Shown: positions 1 through 9,284 of the stretch, piece by piece
Layout: the number at the start of each line of letters is the position of its first letter
Numbering within the stretch: position 1 is the first letter of the stretch
Assembly (NCBI GenBank): GCA_022448455.1
Contig: JAKUUR010000011.1
Coordinates: 1-52,112 of the forward strand
Direction of reading: 5' to 3'
Origin: Candidatus Thioglobus autotrophicus
GTDB taxonomy: Bacteria > Pseudomonadota > Gammaproteobacteria > PS1 > Pseudothioglobaceae
DNA length: 52,112 nucleotides
Made by a program: the position numbers and the translations under genes
The notes under the pieces: generated by a model
Database searches by the model: none
Told to the model about the DNA's origin: nothing
Seen by the model: the letters and a program-made list of their open reading frames with translations, nothing else

Positions 1-879
1 TTTGCCCTTAATTTTACAAACACCCTTTTTGGTGAATTCCTTAGGCCTGTTATAGGAGACCCCAAAGAGAGCGGTTTTTTTGGTAGATTCGCTGTTTCTT
101 TTGTTCTCGCAATTCTATTTGTCCTTAATTTGTTTGCAATTAGTTTCTTTAAATTAAAAATACAAATTGCAATTGTCTGGCTTGAATTATTTTTACTTTT
201 CTTGGCATTTGCCTATTCTTTTGATCTCAAAATGTCGTTTATCCAGAGTAGGATTCCACTCATGATCACTCGGGGGCTATTTACGACCATTTATATTTCA
301 GCAATCTCAATCGTTATTGCGACCGCAATTGCCATCATTGGTGCCATTGCAAAACTTTCGAATAACGGCTTTGCTTATGCGATTTCCAGTTTTTATACTT
401 CTCTGTTTCGAGGGCTTCCACTTCTTTTGCAACTTTTCCTAATCTATAAAGGGCTACCACAACTCGGTTTTATGGTCGACGCAGTACCTGCAGCCATCAC
501 CGCCCTGTCACTTTGTTATGGCGCCTATATGACAGAGATCTTCCGTGCAGGAATACAGAGTATCCCTAAGGGTCAATGGGAGGCTTCAAGAGCTCTTGGC
601 TTTAAGTTTGGTCTTATGATGCGTAAAATCATCCTACCCCAAGCTGTACCCATCATCGTCCCTCCAACAGGTAACCAATTTATCGCCATGCTAAAAGATA
701 GCTCTCTTGCCTCTGTTCTTGGAGTTTGGGAATTAATGTATCTCGCTAAAACCTTAGGGGCAAGAGATTTCAGACACATGGAAATGCTTCTGACAGCTGC
801 AATGATTTATTGGGCTCTAACGATTGTGCTCGAGGTGATTCAGGCTCGGATTGAAGAGAAATACAAACAAAAAAGTTAA
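1..879 (+). CDS. Amino-acid ABC transporter permease, 5' end cut by window edge
   Basis: Inner-membrane permease of a polar amino-acid ABC importer (HisM/GlnP superfamily). The reading frame is open back to base 1 with no stop, so the gene starts outside the window; the TTG at 130 is only an internal codon. The visible part begins with hydrophobic segments and then carries the HisM core. The EAA loop that docks on the ATPase is recognisable around [19 protein letters not shown], followed by A-S-R-A-L-G. The long N-terminal part ahead of the core resembles the larger AapM/BztC-type permeases more than the short 220-residue HisM type, but that is a judgement by eye. The stop overlaps the ATG of the ATPase gene by one base (TAATG), so the two are translationally coupled. 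Substrate cannot be read from sequence. Confidence 0.9.
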   Translation, partial: FALNFTNTLFGEFLRPVIGDPKESGFFGRFAVSFVLAILFVLNLFAISFFKLKIQIAIVWLELFLLFLAFAYSFDLKMSFIQSRIPLMITRGLFTTIYISAISIVIATAIAIIGAIAKLSNNGFAYAISSFYTSLFRGLPLLLQLFLIYKGLPQLGFMVDAVPAAITALSLCYGAYMTEIFRAGIQSIPKGQWEASRALGFKFGLMMRKIILPQAVPIIVPPTGNQFIAMLKDSSLASVLGVWELMYLAKTLGARDFRHMEMLLTAAMIYWALTIVLEVIQARIEEKYKQKS

Positions 880-1649
880 TGATGGATACAAAAACCAATA
901 TCCCAAATAACACAGAAGTGACTCCAATCATTTCTCTCAAGGGAGTCAATAAGTGGTATGGAGATTTCCAGGCCCTATCCAACATCGATCTCGAGATTAA
1001 ACTCAAAGAGAAGATTGTAATTTGTGGCCCTTCTGGTTCTGGAAAGTCTACCCTTATTCGTTGCCTTAACCGTTTGGAAGCACACCAACAAGGCACAATT
1101 CATGTTAGCGGTATAGAACTGCATGAAAGAATGAAAGATATTGATGTTGTTCGCCAAGACATAGGGATGGTCTTTCAGAGTTTTAACTTGTTTCCTCATC
1201 TGACGGTCTTAGAAAACTGTATGGCAGGTCCAAATTGGGTTCGCGGTATCGATAAAAGTGAAGCCAAAGAAAGAGCCATTGCAATGCTAGAACAAGTCAA
1301 AATACCAGAACAAGCAGACAAGTATCCAGATCAACTTTCGGGTGGTCAGCAACAACGTGTGGCCATTGCAAGAAGTCTATGTATGCAACCAAAGGTTATG
1401 TTGTTTGACGAGCCTACTTCAGCACTTGACCCTGAAATGGTATCAGAGGTCTTGGAGACAATGATTGAACTAGCAAAGAGCGGTATGACAATGATTTGTG
1501 TAACCCATGAGATGGGTTTCGCTCGTCAGGTTGCGGACAGAATTGTATTTATGGCTGATGGCGAAATTGTGGAACAAAATTCACCCGAAGAATTTTTCAA
1601 TAACCCACAACATGAACGCACTAAAGTTTTTTTAGATCAAATATTATAA
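879..1649 (+). CDS. Amino-acid ABC transporter ATP-binding protein (GlnQ/AapP type)
   Basis: Cytoplasmic ATPase that powers the preceding permease. 256 residues, normal for the GlnQ/HisP family. Walker A is GPSGSGKST at residues 50–58. The ABC signature LSGGQQQR lies near residue 154 and Walker B with the [10 protein letters not shown] switch follows it. The H-loop histidine is in VTHEMGFA. The start at 879 overlaps the permease stop; a second ATG lies directly after it and would remove only one residue. The substrate-binding protein and the rest of the permease system must lie to the left, outside the window. It converges with the threonine aldolase gene, whose stop is only 10 bases away. 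Confidence 0.95.
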   Translation: MMDTKTNIPNNTEVTPIISLKGVNKWYGDFQALSNIDLEIKLKEKIVICGPSGSGKSTLIRCLNRLEAHQQGTIHVSGIELHERMKDIDVVRQDIGMVFQSFNLFPHLTVLENCMAGPNWVRGIDKSEAKERAIAMLEQVKIPEQADKYPDQLSGGQQQRVAIARSLCMQPKVMLFDEPTSALDPEMVSEVLETMIELAKSGMTMICVTHEMGFARQVADRIVFMADGEIVEQNSPEEFFNNPQHERTKVFLDQIL

Positions 1650-1659
1650 TAAAAGACTG

Positions 1660-2724
1660 TCAGCTCTTAAAGTATTTTCCAAAAACTTCAATAACAGACC
1701 TAATATCCTTTTCAGTGATACCTAAATGGCATACCAGCCTGCCTCTGTCAAGACTTGAGATTCTAATATGATTATCAAATAGATACTGCTCTAGAGGTGC
1801 ACGATGCTGCTCTGGACAATTAACAAAAAGCATGTTGGTTTGGTTTTCACCGTAATCTACTTCTAACTCTGATATTTCAGACAAACCTTGAGCCAAAAGC
1901 TTTGCATTGTTATGGTCTTCTTGAAGTCTTGCAATATTGTTCTTAAGGGCATACATCCCGCACGCAGCAATAACTCCGACCTGCCTCATACTACCACCTA
2001 GAATTTTTCTTATGCGTTTCGCTTTTGCGATTATTTCATGGCTACTCACTAATAATGTCCCTACTGGCGCACCTAGACCTTTCGACAAACAAATAGAAAC
2101 GCTGTCACAGTTTTTGGTTAGTTCCTTGGGGGATAAACCAGTATGAATGTGAGCATTGAACAAACGAGCACCATCTAGATGAACACTCAAACCTCTTTCG
2201 TGAGCAGCTTTTGCTAAGGCATCAATTTGAGACTGTGGCTGAACCAGTCCTGCAGTGGGATTTTCCAAACAAAGCAACTTGGTGACTGCATAATGAGGGT
2301 CATCTTCCTTGATTTGATTAATCATATCTTCTATCACCATAGCACCAGATTCATTGATATCAATAGGACAAATGCCAACTCCGCCAAGGACGGATGCACC
2401 ACGCGCTTCATATAAATTAGTGTGGTACTCACGCCCAATAAGCACCTCATCTCCCCGTTGGCAATGGGAAAGTATTGCGGTTAAATTGCTCTGGGTGCCA
2501 CTAGGGAAAAATAAACTCGCCTCTTTGCCTAACAACTCTGCTGCATATTGCTGCAGTTCTAGTACTTCAACATCCTCGTCATATACATCGTCACCAAGCT
2601 TAGCTTTTGGGATGGCCTCAAACATGCCTGCAGTTGGCAATGTAACTGTATCACTTCGAAAGTCAATTGGTTTATCCTCAGAATAAACTGGCAATTTAGC
2701 ACTACTTTTCTTATAATTTTTCAT
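1660..2724 (-). CDS. ltaE: Low-specificity L-threonine aldolase family (PLP)
   Basis: PLP enzyme of the threonine aldolase family, which cleaves L-threonine, allo-threonine and other beta-hydroxy-alpha-amino acids to glycine plus an aldehyde. 354 residues. The opening SDTVTLPT, the DDVYDED motif near residue 45, HLDGAR (Asp184) and SICLSKGLGAPVG with the PLP lysine Lys215 are all characteristic. The usual ENTHGG-like segment reads ENPTAGL here, a small departure that could affect substrate choice. It is the last gene of a minus-strand trio: HemJ, then the 2OG dioxygenase (9 bases upstream), then this. The dioxygenase family makes beta-hydroxylated amino acids, exactly the class this enzyme cleaves; that link is inference. 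Confidence 0.9.
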   Translation of the reverse strand: MKNYKKSSAKLPVYSEDKPIDFRSDTVTLPTAGMFEAIPKAKLGDDVYDEDVEVLELQQYAAELLGKEASLFFPSGTQSNLTAILSHCQRGDEVLIGREYHTNLYEARGASVLGGVGICPIDINESGAMVIEDMINQIKEDDPHYAVTKLLCLENPTAGLVQPQSQIDALAKAAHERGLSVHLDGARLFNAHIHTGLSPKELTKNCDSVSICLSKGLGAPVGTLLVSSHEIIAKAKRIRKILGGSMRQVGVIAACGMYALKNNIARLQEDHNNAKLLAQGLSEISELEVDYGENQTNMLFVNCPEQHRAPLEQYLFDNHIRISSLDRGRLVCHLGITEKDIRSVIEVFGKYFKS

Positions 2725-2733
2725 CTTTTTTTT

Positions 2734-3390
2734 CTAAGGCTGATACTCTGGATAAGCCAGTGTTGCTACTAGATGAACTCTTGGCTTTACACCCCCATTA
2801 AGGGCAGTATGATAGCCTCGGGTATCAGTAAAATAAACAGAACCATCTGCGGGTAGATGGGTGCAGTGGTGGTTAATAATAAGCAAGGCTCCAGGGTTTG
2901 TATAAATTGGGATATGGATTCGTGGTTCAGGATCTCTATGCCAGGAGTTGCAATTAAAGCTGTCTTTTTCTAGAATACGAACCCTTCCAATCGGATATCG
3001 AGCCGATAGTTCTTTGTAAATTTTTTCAAAATAGGTTCCTTTAAAAACATCCACCAATTCAGTAAAAGCAGATTCGTCAATCAACTCATCTTTTGCTACT
3101 TCCTCATAACTCTCATCAATTCGAGTGTAATAGCGTCCAACTAAGTCTTTATCTGATTCCACTGTATGGTTTTTTCTTCGAGTCATAGCTAGCGCATGAA
3201 AACCTGACGCAGCAGTTTTAAATTCTGACTTGGCACTCACTACATCGAGTGCTTCACGTATTTTTTTAATATCAAACTTTAGTTTAAGTCGAATAATGTG
3301 TTCGTTCCCTTTGAACGATGCAACTGAGTGAATATCAACCTTTCTGTCGATATAAGCATTCAACTCTCTTGTGTCTTCAGTAATACTCAT
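2734..3390 (-). CDS. Asp/Asn beta-hydroxylase-like Fe(II)/2-oxoglutarate dioxygenase
   Basis: 218-residue soluble protein of the aspartyl/asparaginyl beta-hydroxylase fold (PF05118 type), a family that includes free amino-acid hydroxylases such as cis-proline hydroxylases. The iron triad is visible as His151-x-Asp153 (WHRDPE) and distal His194 (GYHTALNGG). Arg204, ten residues after the distal His, sits where the family binds 2-oxoglutarate. The strand RIHIPIYTNPG (157–167) is the family hallmark. The first 110 residues are less conserved. The gene lies 9 bases after hemJ and 9 bases before the threonine aldolase gene, so co-transcription is likely. The substrate is unknown. All catalytic residues are present, so I expect an active enzyme. 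Confidence 0.8.
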   Translation of the reverse strand: MSITEDTRELNAYIDRKVDIHSVASFKGNEHIIRLKLKFDIKKIREALDVVSAKSEFKTAASGFHALAMTRRKNHTVESDKDLVGRYYTRIDESYEEVAKDELIDESAFTELVDVFKGTYFEKIYKELSARYPIGRVRILEKDSFNCNSWHRDPEPRIHIPIYTNPGALLIINHHCTHLPADGSVYFTDTRGYHTALNGGVKPRVHLVATLAYPEYQP

Positions 3391-3399
3391 AAATTCAAC

Positions 3400-3825
3400 T
3401 TAAAAGGGCTTAACAACAGAAAGGATGATAATGCCAATAAGAACTGGAACTGGAAATTCATTGAACCAACGATAAAAAGTGTCAGACCGGGTATTTTTAT
3501 CCTCTGCAAAAACACCTACCAAATAGCCACAGTAAAAATGATATACAATCAATAGTCCTACTAATACTAACTTGGCTATAAGCCAATACTGATTGCTATA
3601 GACTTCCCAAGCATAGTTTTGAACCATCCATAAACCAAACACAGTTGTAATAATAAAGCTTGGCATCATAATACCTCTATAGAGTCTTCGCTCCATCAAC
3701 TTAAAACGCTCAATGCTAATCTCATCATCCGCCATAGAATGATAAACAAACAGTCGCGGCAAGTAAAACATGCCAGCAAGCCACGAAATGAAACCGAAAA
3801 TATGTATAGCCTTAACCCAAAGCAT
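3400..3825 (-). CDS. hemJ: HemJ-type protoporphyrinogen IX oxidase
   Basis: Small integral membrane protein with about four transmembrane helices (UPF0093/HemJ), which oxidises protoporphyrinogen IX to protoporphyrin IX in haem synthesis. The family pattern is clear: MLWVKAIHIFGFISWLAG with a conserved His, FYLPRLFVYH, ERRLYRGIMMP and a final WFNEFPVPVLIGI segment. I start it at the ATG at 3825 rather than the in-frame ATG at 3849, because GGAG sits five bases before it and family members begin with MLW-K; this gives 141 residues. First gene of the trio with the dioxygenase and aldolase. Another haem gene, hemC, is about 1.5 kb away. Confidence 0.85.
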   Translation of the reverse strand: MLWVKAIHIFGFISWLAGMFYLPRLFVYHSMADDEISIERFKLMERRLYRGIMMPSFIITTVFGLWMVQNYAWEVYSNQYWLIAKLVLVGLLIVYHFYCGYLVGVFAEDKNTRSDTFYRWFNEFPVPVLIGIIILSVVKPF

Positions 3826-3978
3826 CAAAACTCCAGAAAATAGATACATAATACCGTCTCAATACCATTAATGTCTAAGATTCATTAAAGAAGTTATGTG
3901 AAATAATCAACCATTGATTTGCACTTCTCTTGTTCAATGGCATAGTAAAATTTGCCTACCATTTAAAATTAGGTCAGT

Positions 3979-4932
3979 ATGCTCAACTTTTTTAAGAAAA
4001 ATCAAAACAAAGATATACAAACTGATACAAATAAAGCGTCCCTAAAAGATAGATTATCTAAATCAAAGCGTCGCCTTGGAGATGGACTTTCTTCAATACT
4101 GATTGGCAAAAAGCAAATCGATGACGAGCTTCTGGATGAGTTAGAAATACTTATGATAAGCGCTGATATTGGAATTCAAACGACCGATAAGGTCATCGAG
4201 TCGGTTCGAAAGAAGGCTTCTCGTAAAGAACTTAAAGACGGCGACAGTTTATATCAATTGATTAAAATTGAATTAGAAGCACTTCTCATAGATGACAACC
4301 TATTGGAGCCAGTTAGTGACAGCACTTTTGTGATTCTTGTCGTTGGCATCAATGGAGCAGGCAAAACCACCACGATAGGTAAACTTGCCAAATCATTTCA
4401 AAGTCAAGGAAAGTCAGTAATGCTGGCTGCAGGTGACACTTTCAGAGCAGCAGCAATAGAACAACTTCAGATATGGGGAGAGAGGAACGAAATACCCGTA
4501 ATTGCTCAAAAAACTGGCGCTGATGCGGCTTCGGTTGTCTATGACGCTTACCAGTCTGCAGTCGCAAAAAATATTGACATACTGATTGCAGATACAGCAG
4601 GACGACTCCATACCCAAGATTACCTAATGCAAGAGTTAGAAAAAATTAAACGCGTTCTGAAAAAACATAATGATGAAGCACCACATGAGACTTTGCTAGT
4701 GATAGATGGTGGATCTGGTCAGAACGCTGTTCAGCAAGCTAATGAATTCCATAAATCTATCGAACTTTCTGGAATCGCCGTGACTAAACTCGACGGCACC
4801 GCAAAGGGTGGTGTGTTATTCGCCATATCAGATTCACTAAATTTGCCTATACGCTACATCGGCATTGGTGAAGCTATTGATGATCTAAAACCTTTTCACG
4901 CCAAAGATTTTATTAATGCCCTATTTGATTAA
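3979..4932 (+). CDS. ftsY: Signal recognition particle receptor FtsY
   Basis: SRP receptor GTPase that delivers ribosome–nascent chain complexes to the SecYEG translocon. 317 residues: a short charged N-terminus, the helical N domain (about 20–105) and the GTPase G domain. GTP-binding elements are GINGAGKTTT (123–132), DTFRAA (153–158), DTAGR (205–209) and TKLDGTAKGG (269–278). The acidic A domain seen in E. coli is almost absent, as in many compact FtsY proteins. The closing-loop motif usually written D-A-T-T-G-Q-N reads DGGSGQN (243–249), a mild deviation. It diverges from hemJ and converges on phhB. The usual ftsE and ftsX neighbours are not downstream. Confidence 0.97.
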   Translation: MLNFFKKNQNKDIQTDTNKASLKDRLSKSKRRLGDGLSSILIGKKQIDDELLDELEILMISADIGIQTTDKVIESVRKKASRKELKDGDSLYQLIKIELEALLIDDNLLEPVSDSTFVILVVGINGAGKTTTIGKLAKSFQSQGKSVMLAAGDTFRAAAIEQLQIWGERNEIPVIAQKTGADAASVVYDAYQSAVAKNIDILIADTAGRLHTQDYLMQELEKIKRVLKKHNDEAPHETLLVIDGGSGQNAVQQANEFHKSIELSGIAVTKLDGTAKGGVLFAISDSLNLPIRYIGIGEAIDDLKPFHAKDFINALFD

Positions 4933-4972
4933 TGTCTTGACTTAGGCAATTTTCTTAATAAGTAAGTTAATT

Positions 4973-5263
4973 TTAGGATTGTATTGAGTTATTTATGCTG
5001 TCAATTTTCATAGCTAACTCTTTGTCCAGTATAGTAATTCCACCTTCACTGTGAGTCGACAAATTAATAATAACCCTGTTGTAAACATTTGACCATTCAG
5101 GATGGTGATCCATGGTTTCTGCAGTAATCGCTACCTCAGTCATAAAACCAAAAGCCTGAATAAACCCTTTAAATTTAAATTCTTTTGATAGTTGGTTATC
5201 AACAATCTTCCAACCATCAAGCTCTTTGAGTACATCATTTAACTCTGAATTAGTCAATATCAT
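4973..5263 (-). CDS. phhB: Pterin-4a-carbinolamine dehydratase
   Basis: 96-residue PhhB/PCD protein that dehydrates 4a-hydroxytetrahydropterin to recycle the pterin cofactor of aromatic amino-acid hydroxylases. The core FIQAFGFMTEVAITAE, then DHHPEWSNVYNRV with the paired histidines, and THSEGGIT is diagnostic. A perfect AGGAGG (5271–5276 on the minus strand) precedes the ATG by seven bases and lies inside the end of hemC, so translation should be strong and coupled to hemC. No phenylalanine hydroxylase gene is in the window, so the pterin partner is not evident here. Confidence 0.92.
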   Translation of the reverse strand: MILTNSELNDVLKELDGWKIVDNQLSKEFKFKGFIQAFGFMTEVAITAETMDHHPEWSNVYNRVIINLSTHSEGGITILDKELAMKIDSINNSIQS

Positions 5264-5266
5264 GAT

Positions 5267-6184
5267 CTAACCTCCTTCTAATAATTTTCCTGCACCGATA
5301 TCAAGAAGCTGGTTTGCAACCAATTCACCTAAAGCTTTGGGTTGAGAAATAGAACCAGTACTCTCTGCTCTTAATATAGAACCTGACTCCACGTTGCCTA
5401 CCAAACCTTTGAGTAACAATTCCTCTCCATTAGAGACAGCATAACCAGCGATTGCAACCGAACAGCCACCTTCAAGAGTAGCATTCATCGCCCTTTCAGC
5501 TAAAACTTCGGTCATCGTTTTGCTGTCGATGAGTGGCTTGATAAGCTCTCTGACAGCCTCGTCACCCTTTCTATTCTCTATACCTAAGGCACCCTGGCCA
5601 ACCGCAGGCAAAGAGGTTTGTGCATCAAGGGGTTGTTTAATTCTGTCTTCAAAACCAAGCCTTATGAGACCTGCACAGGCCAAAATGATAGCATCATATT
5701 CTCCCTTATCTAATTTCGTTAATCTAGTATTGACATTGCCACGCAAATCAAGAATCGCCAGGTCTGGCCTAATTGCTTTTAATTGAACAATACGACGCAA
5801 GCTGCATGAACCAACCCTTGAGCCTTGCGGGAGATCATTTATTTCATTAAAGTGATTTGAAACAAAAGCATCAAAAGGATTCTCACGAGCCAATATCGCC
5901 CCAATCTCGAATTCACCTGGTAATTCATAAGGGACATCCTTCATGGAATGCACAGCAATATCAGCCCTACCCTCCAACATACCAACCTCTAGCTCTTTAA
6001 TAAATAGACTCTTTCCACCAATCTTTGATAGAGGTGAATTAAGCATCTGGTCACCCTGAGTGCTCATTTTGACCAACTCAATGTCAAGCTCGGGGTAATA
6101 AAGTTGTAGTTGCGACCTCACAAATTCAGCTTGCCAAATGGCTAATGGGCTTTTACGAGTTGCAATTTTAAGTACTCTATCCAT
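5267..6184 (-). CDS. hemC: Porphobilinogen deaminase (hydroxymethylbilane synthase)
   Basis: Cytoplasmic enzyme that joins four porphobilinogen units into hydroxymethylbilane in haem synthesis. 305 residues, normal length. The N-terminal RKSPLAIWQAEFV, the catalytic-loop segment AVHSMKDVP (77–85), GSCSLRR (125–131) and LEGGCSVAIAGY with Cys241, which carries the dipyrromethane cofactor, are all present. phhB follows three bases after the stop. hemD does not follow, unlike the enterobacterial hemCD order. The gene diverges from argH across about 215 bases in which I found no clear regulatory motif. Confidence 0.97.
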   Translation of the reverse strand: MDRVLKIATRKSPLAIWQAEFVRSQLQLYYPELDIELVKMSTQGDQMLNSPLSKIGGKSLFIKELEVGMLEGRADIAVHSMKDVPYELPGEFEIGAILARENPFDAFVSNHFNEINDLPQGSRVGSCSLRRIVQLKAIRPDLAILDLRGNVNTRLTKLDKGEYDAIILACAGLIRLGFEDRIKQPLDAQTSLPAVGQGALGIENRKGDEAVRELIKPLIDSKTMTEVLAERAMNATLEGGCSVAIAGYAVSNGEELLLKGLVGNVESGSILRAESTGSISQPKALGELVANQLLDIGAGKLLEGG

Positions 6185-6400
6185 GATTCCAATTCAAATC
6201 TTTTGCCATTATTATTTTATCGAGTGTTGATTGGCAATGTTGGTTATCGGCAGGATTAATATCTCACAAAACAGTCGAGTCGGTGTATTTTCCGAAACCA
6301 AAAAATAGGTTTTATTATATTTTCAATAATTTATCATCGATATAGTGGAATAATGTGCTCTGAAAACGAAATTTGCTTTAATGATTTTAAAAATAGAATA

Positions 6401-7786
6401 ATGAACTCTGATAAAAACCATTTATGGGGTGGTCGCTTTAATGAGCCAACCGACGAATTTGTAAAAATTTTTAGCGCCTCCATTTCTTTTGACAAAATTT
6501 TAGCCCTCTACGACATTGAGGGTTCTCAAGCACATGCAACTATGCTTAGTGAGGTAGGCGTATTGACTGGTAATGAATTAAAGCAAATATCTGAAGGCTT
6601 GGACCAAATTAAGCATGAAATAACCAATGGCCAATTTGAATGGTCAGTTGATTTGGAAGATGTTCATATGAATATTGAAGCTCGGTTGACCGAAATCTGT
6701 GGTGATTCAGGTAAAAAACTGCATACAGGTCGTTCACGAAACGACCAGGTTGCAACTGATATTCGACTCTATCTTCGTGACCAAGTTCGCAACATTACTA
6801 CTGAAATTAAACGATTACTGAATGCTCTACTTGATCTTGCAGATCAAGAAAAGGGAACCATCATGCCGGGCTTTACTCACCTTCAGGCTGCCCAGCCTGT
6901 TAGTTTCGGTCACCACTTATTGGCTTACTTTGAAATGTTTAAACGTGACCATGAAAGACTTCAAGATGGATATAAACGTATCAACACAATGCCATTAGGG
7001 AGCGCTGCTCTTGCGGGTACAAGTTACCCAATCAATCGTGAACTAACCGCTGAAATTTTAGGTTTTGACCGAATTTGCCTAAATTCAATTGATGCAGTTA
7101 GTGACCGTGATTTTGCCATTGAGTTCACCGCTAATGCCAGCCTAATCATGATGCACCTCTCACGATTTTCTGAAGAGCTTATCCAGTGGTCAAGTGCACA
7201 ATTTGACTTTATCTCTCTTCCAGATAGTTTTTGTACAGGCTCGTCAATCATGCCGCAAAAGAAAAACCCTGACGTCCCAGAATTGGTTCGTGGGAAAGCC
7301 GGCAGAGTTTATGGCAATCTGGTTGCATTACTGACATTAATGAAGGGTCAACCTTTGGCTTATAACAAGGATAACCAAGAGGATAAAGAGCCACTATTTG
7401 ATACTGTTGAAACACTGCATGCTTGTCTTCGTGTTTTTGCTGATATGGTTCCAACTATTCAAGCAAAAAAGGAAAATATGTATCAATCTGCTCTAAAAGG
7501 TTATACCACAGCCACAGATTTAGCGGACTATCTTGTCAAAAAAGGAATGACATTTAGGGATGCCCATGAAATTGTTGGCAAAGCTGTCTCTTATGGAATC
7601 AATGAAAACAAGGACTTAAGTGAATTAAGTTTAAAGGAATTGAAAGTATTTAATTCTTCAATTGAGAGTGATGTTTTTGATGCCATCTCGCTAGAGGGAT
7701 CACTTAATGCACGAAATCATTTAGGTGGCACTTCACCAAAGCAAGTTTCACTAGCTATCAAAGCTGGTCGTAAATCGATTAAATAA
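6401..7786 (+). CDS. argH: Argininosuccinate lyase
   Basis: Last step of arginine synthesis: argininosuccinate to arginine plus fumarate. An upstream in-frame ATG at 6353 exists, but I choose the ATG at 6401 because it gives [13 protein letters not shown], the normal family N-terminus, and 461 residues, the usual length. The fumarase/aspartase superfamily signature [12 protein letters not shown] and the segments [21 protein letters not shown] and TPGFTHLQ-like ([13 protein letters not shown]) are all present. The stop overlaps the ATG of fmt by one base (TAATG), so the pair is coupled. argG is not adjacent. An ArgE-like gene lies at 15.96 kb, but in a catabolic setting. Confidence 0.96.
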   Translation: MNSDKNHLWGGRFNEPTDEFVKIFSASISFDKILALYDIEGSQAHATMLSEVGVLTGNELKQISEGLDQIKHEITNGQFEWSVDLEDVHMNIEARLTEICGDSGKKLHTGRSRNDQVATDIRLYLRDQVRNITTEIKRLLNALLDLADQEKGTIMPGFTHLQAAQPVSFGHHLLAYFEMFKRDHERLQDGYKRINTMPLGSAALAGTSYPINRELTAEILGFDRICLNSIDAVSDRDFAIEFTANASLIMMHLSRFSEELIQWSSAQFDFISLPDSFCTGSSIMPQKKNPDVPELVRGKAGRVYGNLVALLTLMKGQPLAYNKDNQEDKEPLFDTVETLHACLRVFADMVPTIQAKKENMYQSALKGYTTATDLADYLVKKGMTFRDAHEIVGKAVSYGINENKDLSELSLKELKVFNSSIESDVFDAISLEGSLNARNHLGGTSPKQVSLAIKAGRKSIK

Positions 7787-8715
7787 TGCGCATTGTTTTT
7801 TCTGGAACACCAAAATTTGCCGTTAAATCTCTCTCCGTTCTGAATCAATCAGAACACGAAGTTGTCGCAGTTTATTGTCAACCAGACCGACCCAAAGGTA
7901 GGGGCAAGGTATTGACTGCATGCCCAGTGAAGATTTTTGCTGAAGAAAATAATCTGTTAGTTATTCAGCCAGAAGATTTAAAGGATAAGCAAAGCCAAAC
8001 CCAACTTGCTTTATTAAATCCCGACATTATGGTGGTGGCCGCTTATGGACAAATCCTACCTAAAGATGTATTACAAATTCCTAAGCTTGGATGCCTTAAT
8101 ATTCACGCCTCCCTGCTGCCGCGTTGGCGAGGCGCAGCTCCTATAGAGAGAGCTATTCTTGAAGGTGATAAAGAAACTGGAATTTCGATTATGAAAATGA
8201 ATGAAGGGCTCGATACAGGAGATATCTTGTTTGAAAAAAAGTGCACAATCTCTAATCATGAAACAGCACAAACTCTCCATGATACTTTATCAAACATAGG
8301 CGCCAACGCCATTCTTGAAACCTTAAATATGTTGCCTACATTGAAAGCCAGACCACAACAAAACAATGACGCCACTTATGCAGAGAAAGTAACAAAAGAT
8401 GAGGCACAAATAGATTGGCATCAAAGTGCTGAGCAAATTAGTCGTGCGATTCGAGCGTTTAACCCTCGTCCTATTGCATATACCAATGCCATGGCTAATC
8501 AATTTAAAAACAGAGTGCTTAGGATTATTGAAGCAGAGGTTGTGAATAGACAAACTGCTAACTCACCAGGTGAGGTAATTGAATATGACAAAGACGTATG
8601 CTATGTTGCCACCTCTAGTGGCGTAATAAATCTAAAGAAAGTCCAACTTTCTGGAAAAAAAGAGGTTTCCATTAAAGACTTTAATAATGCTTATCAATTA
8701 ATTAAGCTTAACTAA
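7786..8715 (+). CDS. fmt: Methionyl-tRNA formyltransferase
   Basis: Formylates initiator Met-tRNA using 10-formyltetrahydrofolate. 309 residues with the N-terminal formyltransferase domain (1–190) and the C-terminal OB-like domain. The catalytic set is visible: Asn105 and His107 in LNIHASLLPRWRGAAPI, and Asp143 in GLDTGDILF. The usual partner def (peptide deformylase) is not adjacent; instead fmt is fused by a one-base overlap to argH. It converges with trmL. Confidence 0.96.
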   Translation: MRIVFSGTPKFAVKSLSVLNQSEHEVVAVYCQPDRPKGRGKVLTACPVKIFAEENNLLVIQPEDLKDKQSQTQLALLNPDIMVVAAYGQILPKDVLQIPKLGCLNIHASLLPRWRGAAPIERAILEGDKETGISIMKMNEGLDTGDILFEKKCTISNHETAQTLHDTLSNIGANAILETLNMLPTLKARPQQNNDATYAEKVTKDEAQIDWHQSAEQISRAIRAFNPRPIAYTNAMANQFKNRVLRIIEAEVVNRQTANSPGEVIEYDKDVCYVATSSGVINLKKVQLSGKKEVSIKDFNNAYQLIKLN

Positions 8716-8745
8716 TACAACTTTCATGTGAATTGATATACAACA

Positions 8746-9201
8746 CTAGGTACTGCCATTAAAATCCAGCTGCCTCCATGCCTCATACGCAACTATAGAA
8801 ACGCAGTTAGATAGATTCAAACTGCGAGAGCCTTTTTGCATTGGAAGAGTAATACCGTCATAATGGTCTAGTATCTCTTTTGGTAGACCACGTGTTTCTG
8901 GACCAAATAAAAATGAATCATTTTCTTGATATTTTACTTTTGTATAGTTTTGACTTACTTTTGAGCTAACAGCAAATAATCGCATTGGTTTTGCTTCATT
9001 TATATAATGATTAAAACTTTCATACTCAAAGACTCTGGCTAATTCTTTATAGTCTAGCCCTGCTCTCCTGAGACGTTTATCAGTCATCTCAAATCCGTAA
9101 GGTTTAATTAAATGTAGGCTTGTGCCCATATTGGCGGATAGTCGGATTATGCTTCCTGTGTTGGTTGGTATCTCAGGCTCAAATAATACTAAATTTAACA
9201 T
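8746..9201 (-). CDS. trmL: tRNA (cytidine/uridine-34 2'-O)-methyltransferase
   Basis: SPOUT-class RNA methyltransferase that 2'-O-methylates the wobble base of certain leucine tRNAs. 151 residues, matching TrmL/YibK. Key segments are LFEPEIPTNTGSIIRL at the N-terminus, LRRAGLDY in the middle, and the C-terminal knot region LFGPETRGLP followed by LPMQKGSRSLNLSNCVSIVAYEAWRQ. It converges with fmt and diverges from clpB. Confidence 0.93.
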   Translation of the reverse strand: MLNLVLFEPEIPTNTGSIIRLSANMGTSLHLIKPYGFEMTDKRLRRAGLDYKELARVFEYESFNHYINEAKPMRLFAVSSKVSQNYTKVKYQENDSFLFGPETRGLPKEILDHYDGITLPMQKGSRSLNLSNCVSIVAYEAWRQLDFNGST

Positions 9202-9219
9202 AATATTTTATTTTTTTCG

Positions 9220-9247
9220 CTTGAAATAACTTAATCATCCCATAGAT
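9220..9247 (+). promoter_or_regulatory. Sigma-32-type heat-shock promoter for clpB
   Basis: CTTGAAA at 9220–9226 and CCCATAGAT at 9239–9247 are separated by 12 bases. This closely matches the RpoH consensus (CTTGAA, then CCCAT-like). It would start transcription near 9255, about 30 bases before the clpB ATG. ClpB is a classical sigma-32 target, so motif and gene agree. Confidence 0.72.
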
Positions 9248-9284
9248 AGCAAGTAACTTAATAAAAAACATTAATTCAAATTTT

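Noticed and set aside
130-132. TTG at 130 as the start of the first gene
   Set aside because: The frame is open to base 1 and already codes for permease-like hydrophobic sequence, so the gene starts outside the window.
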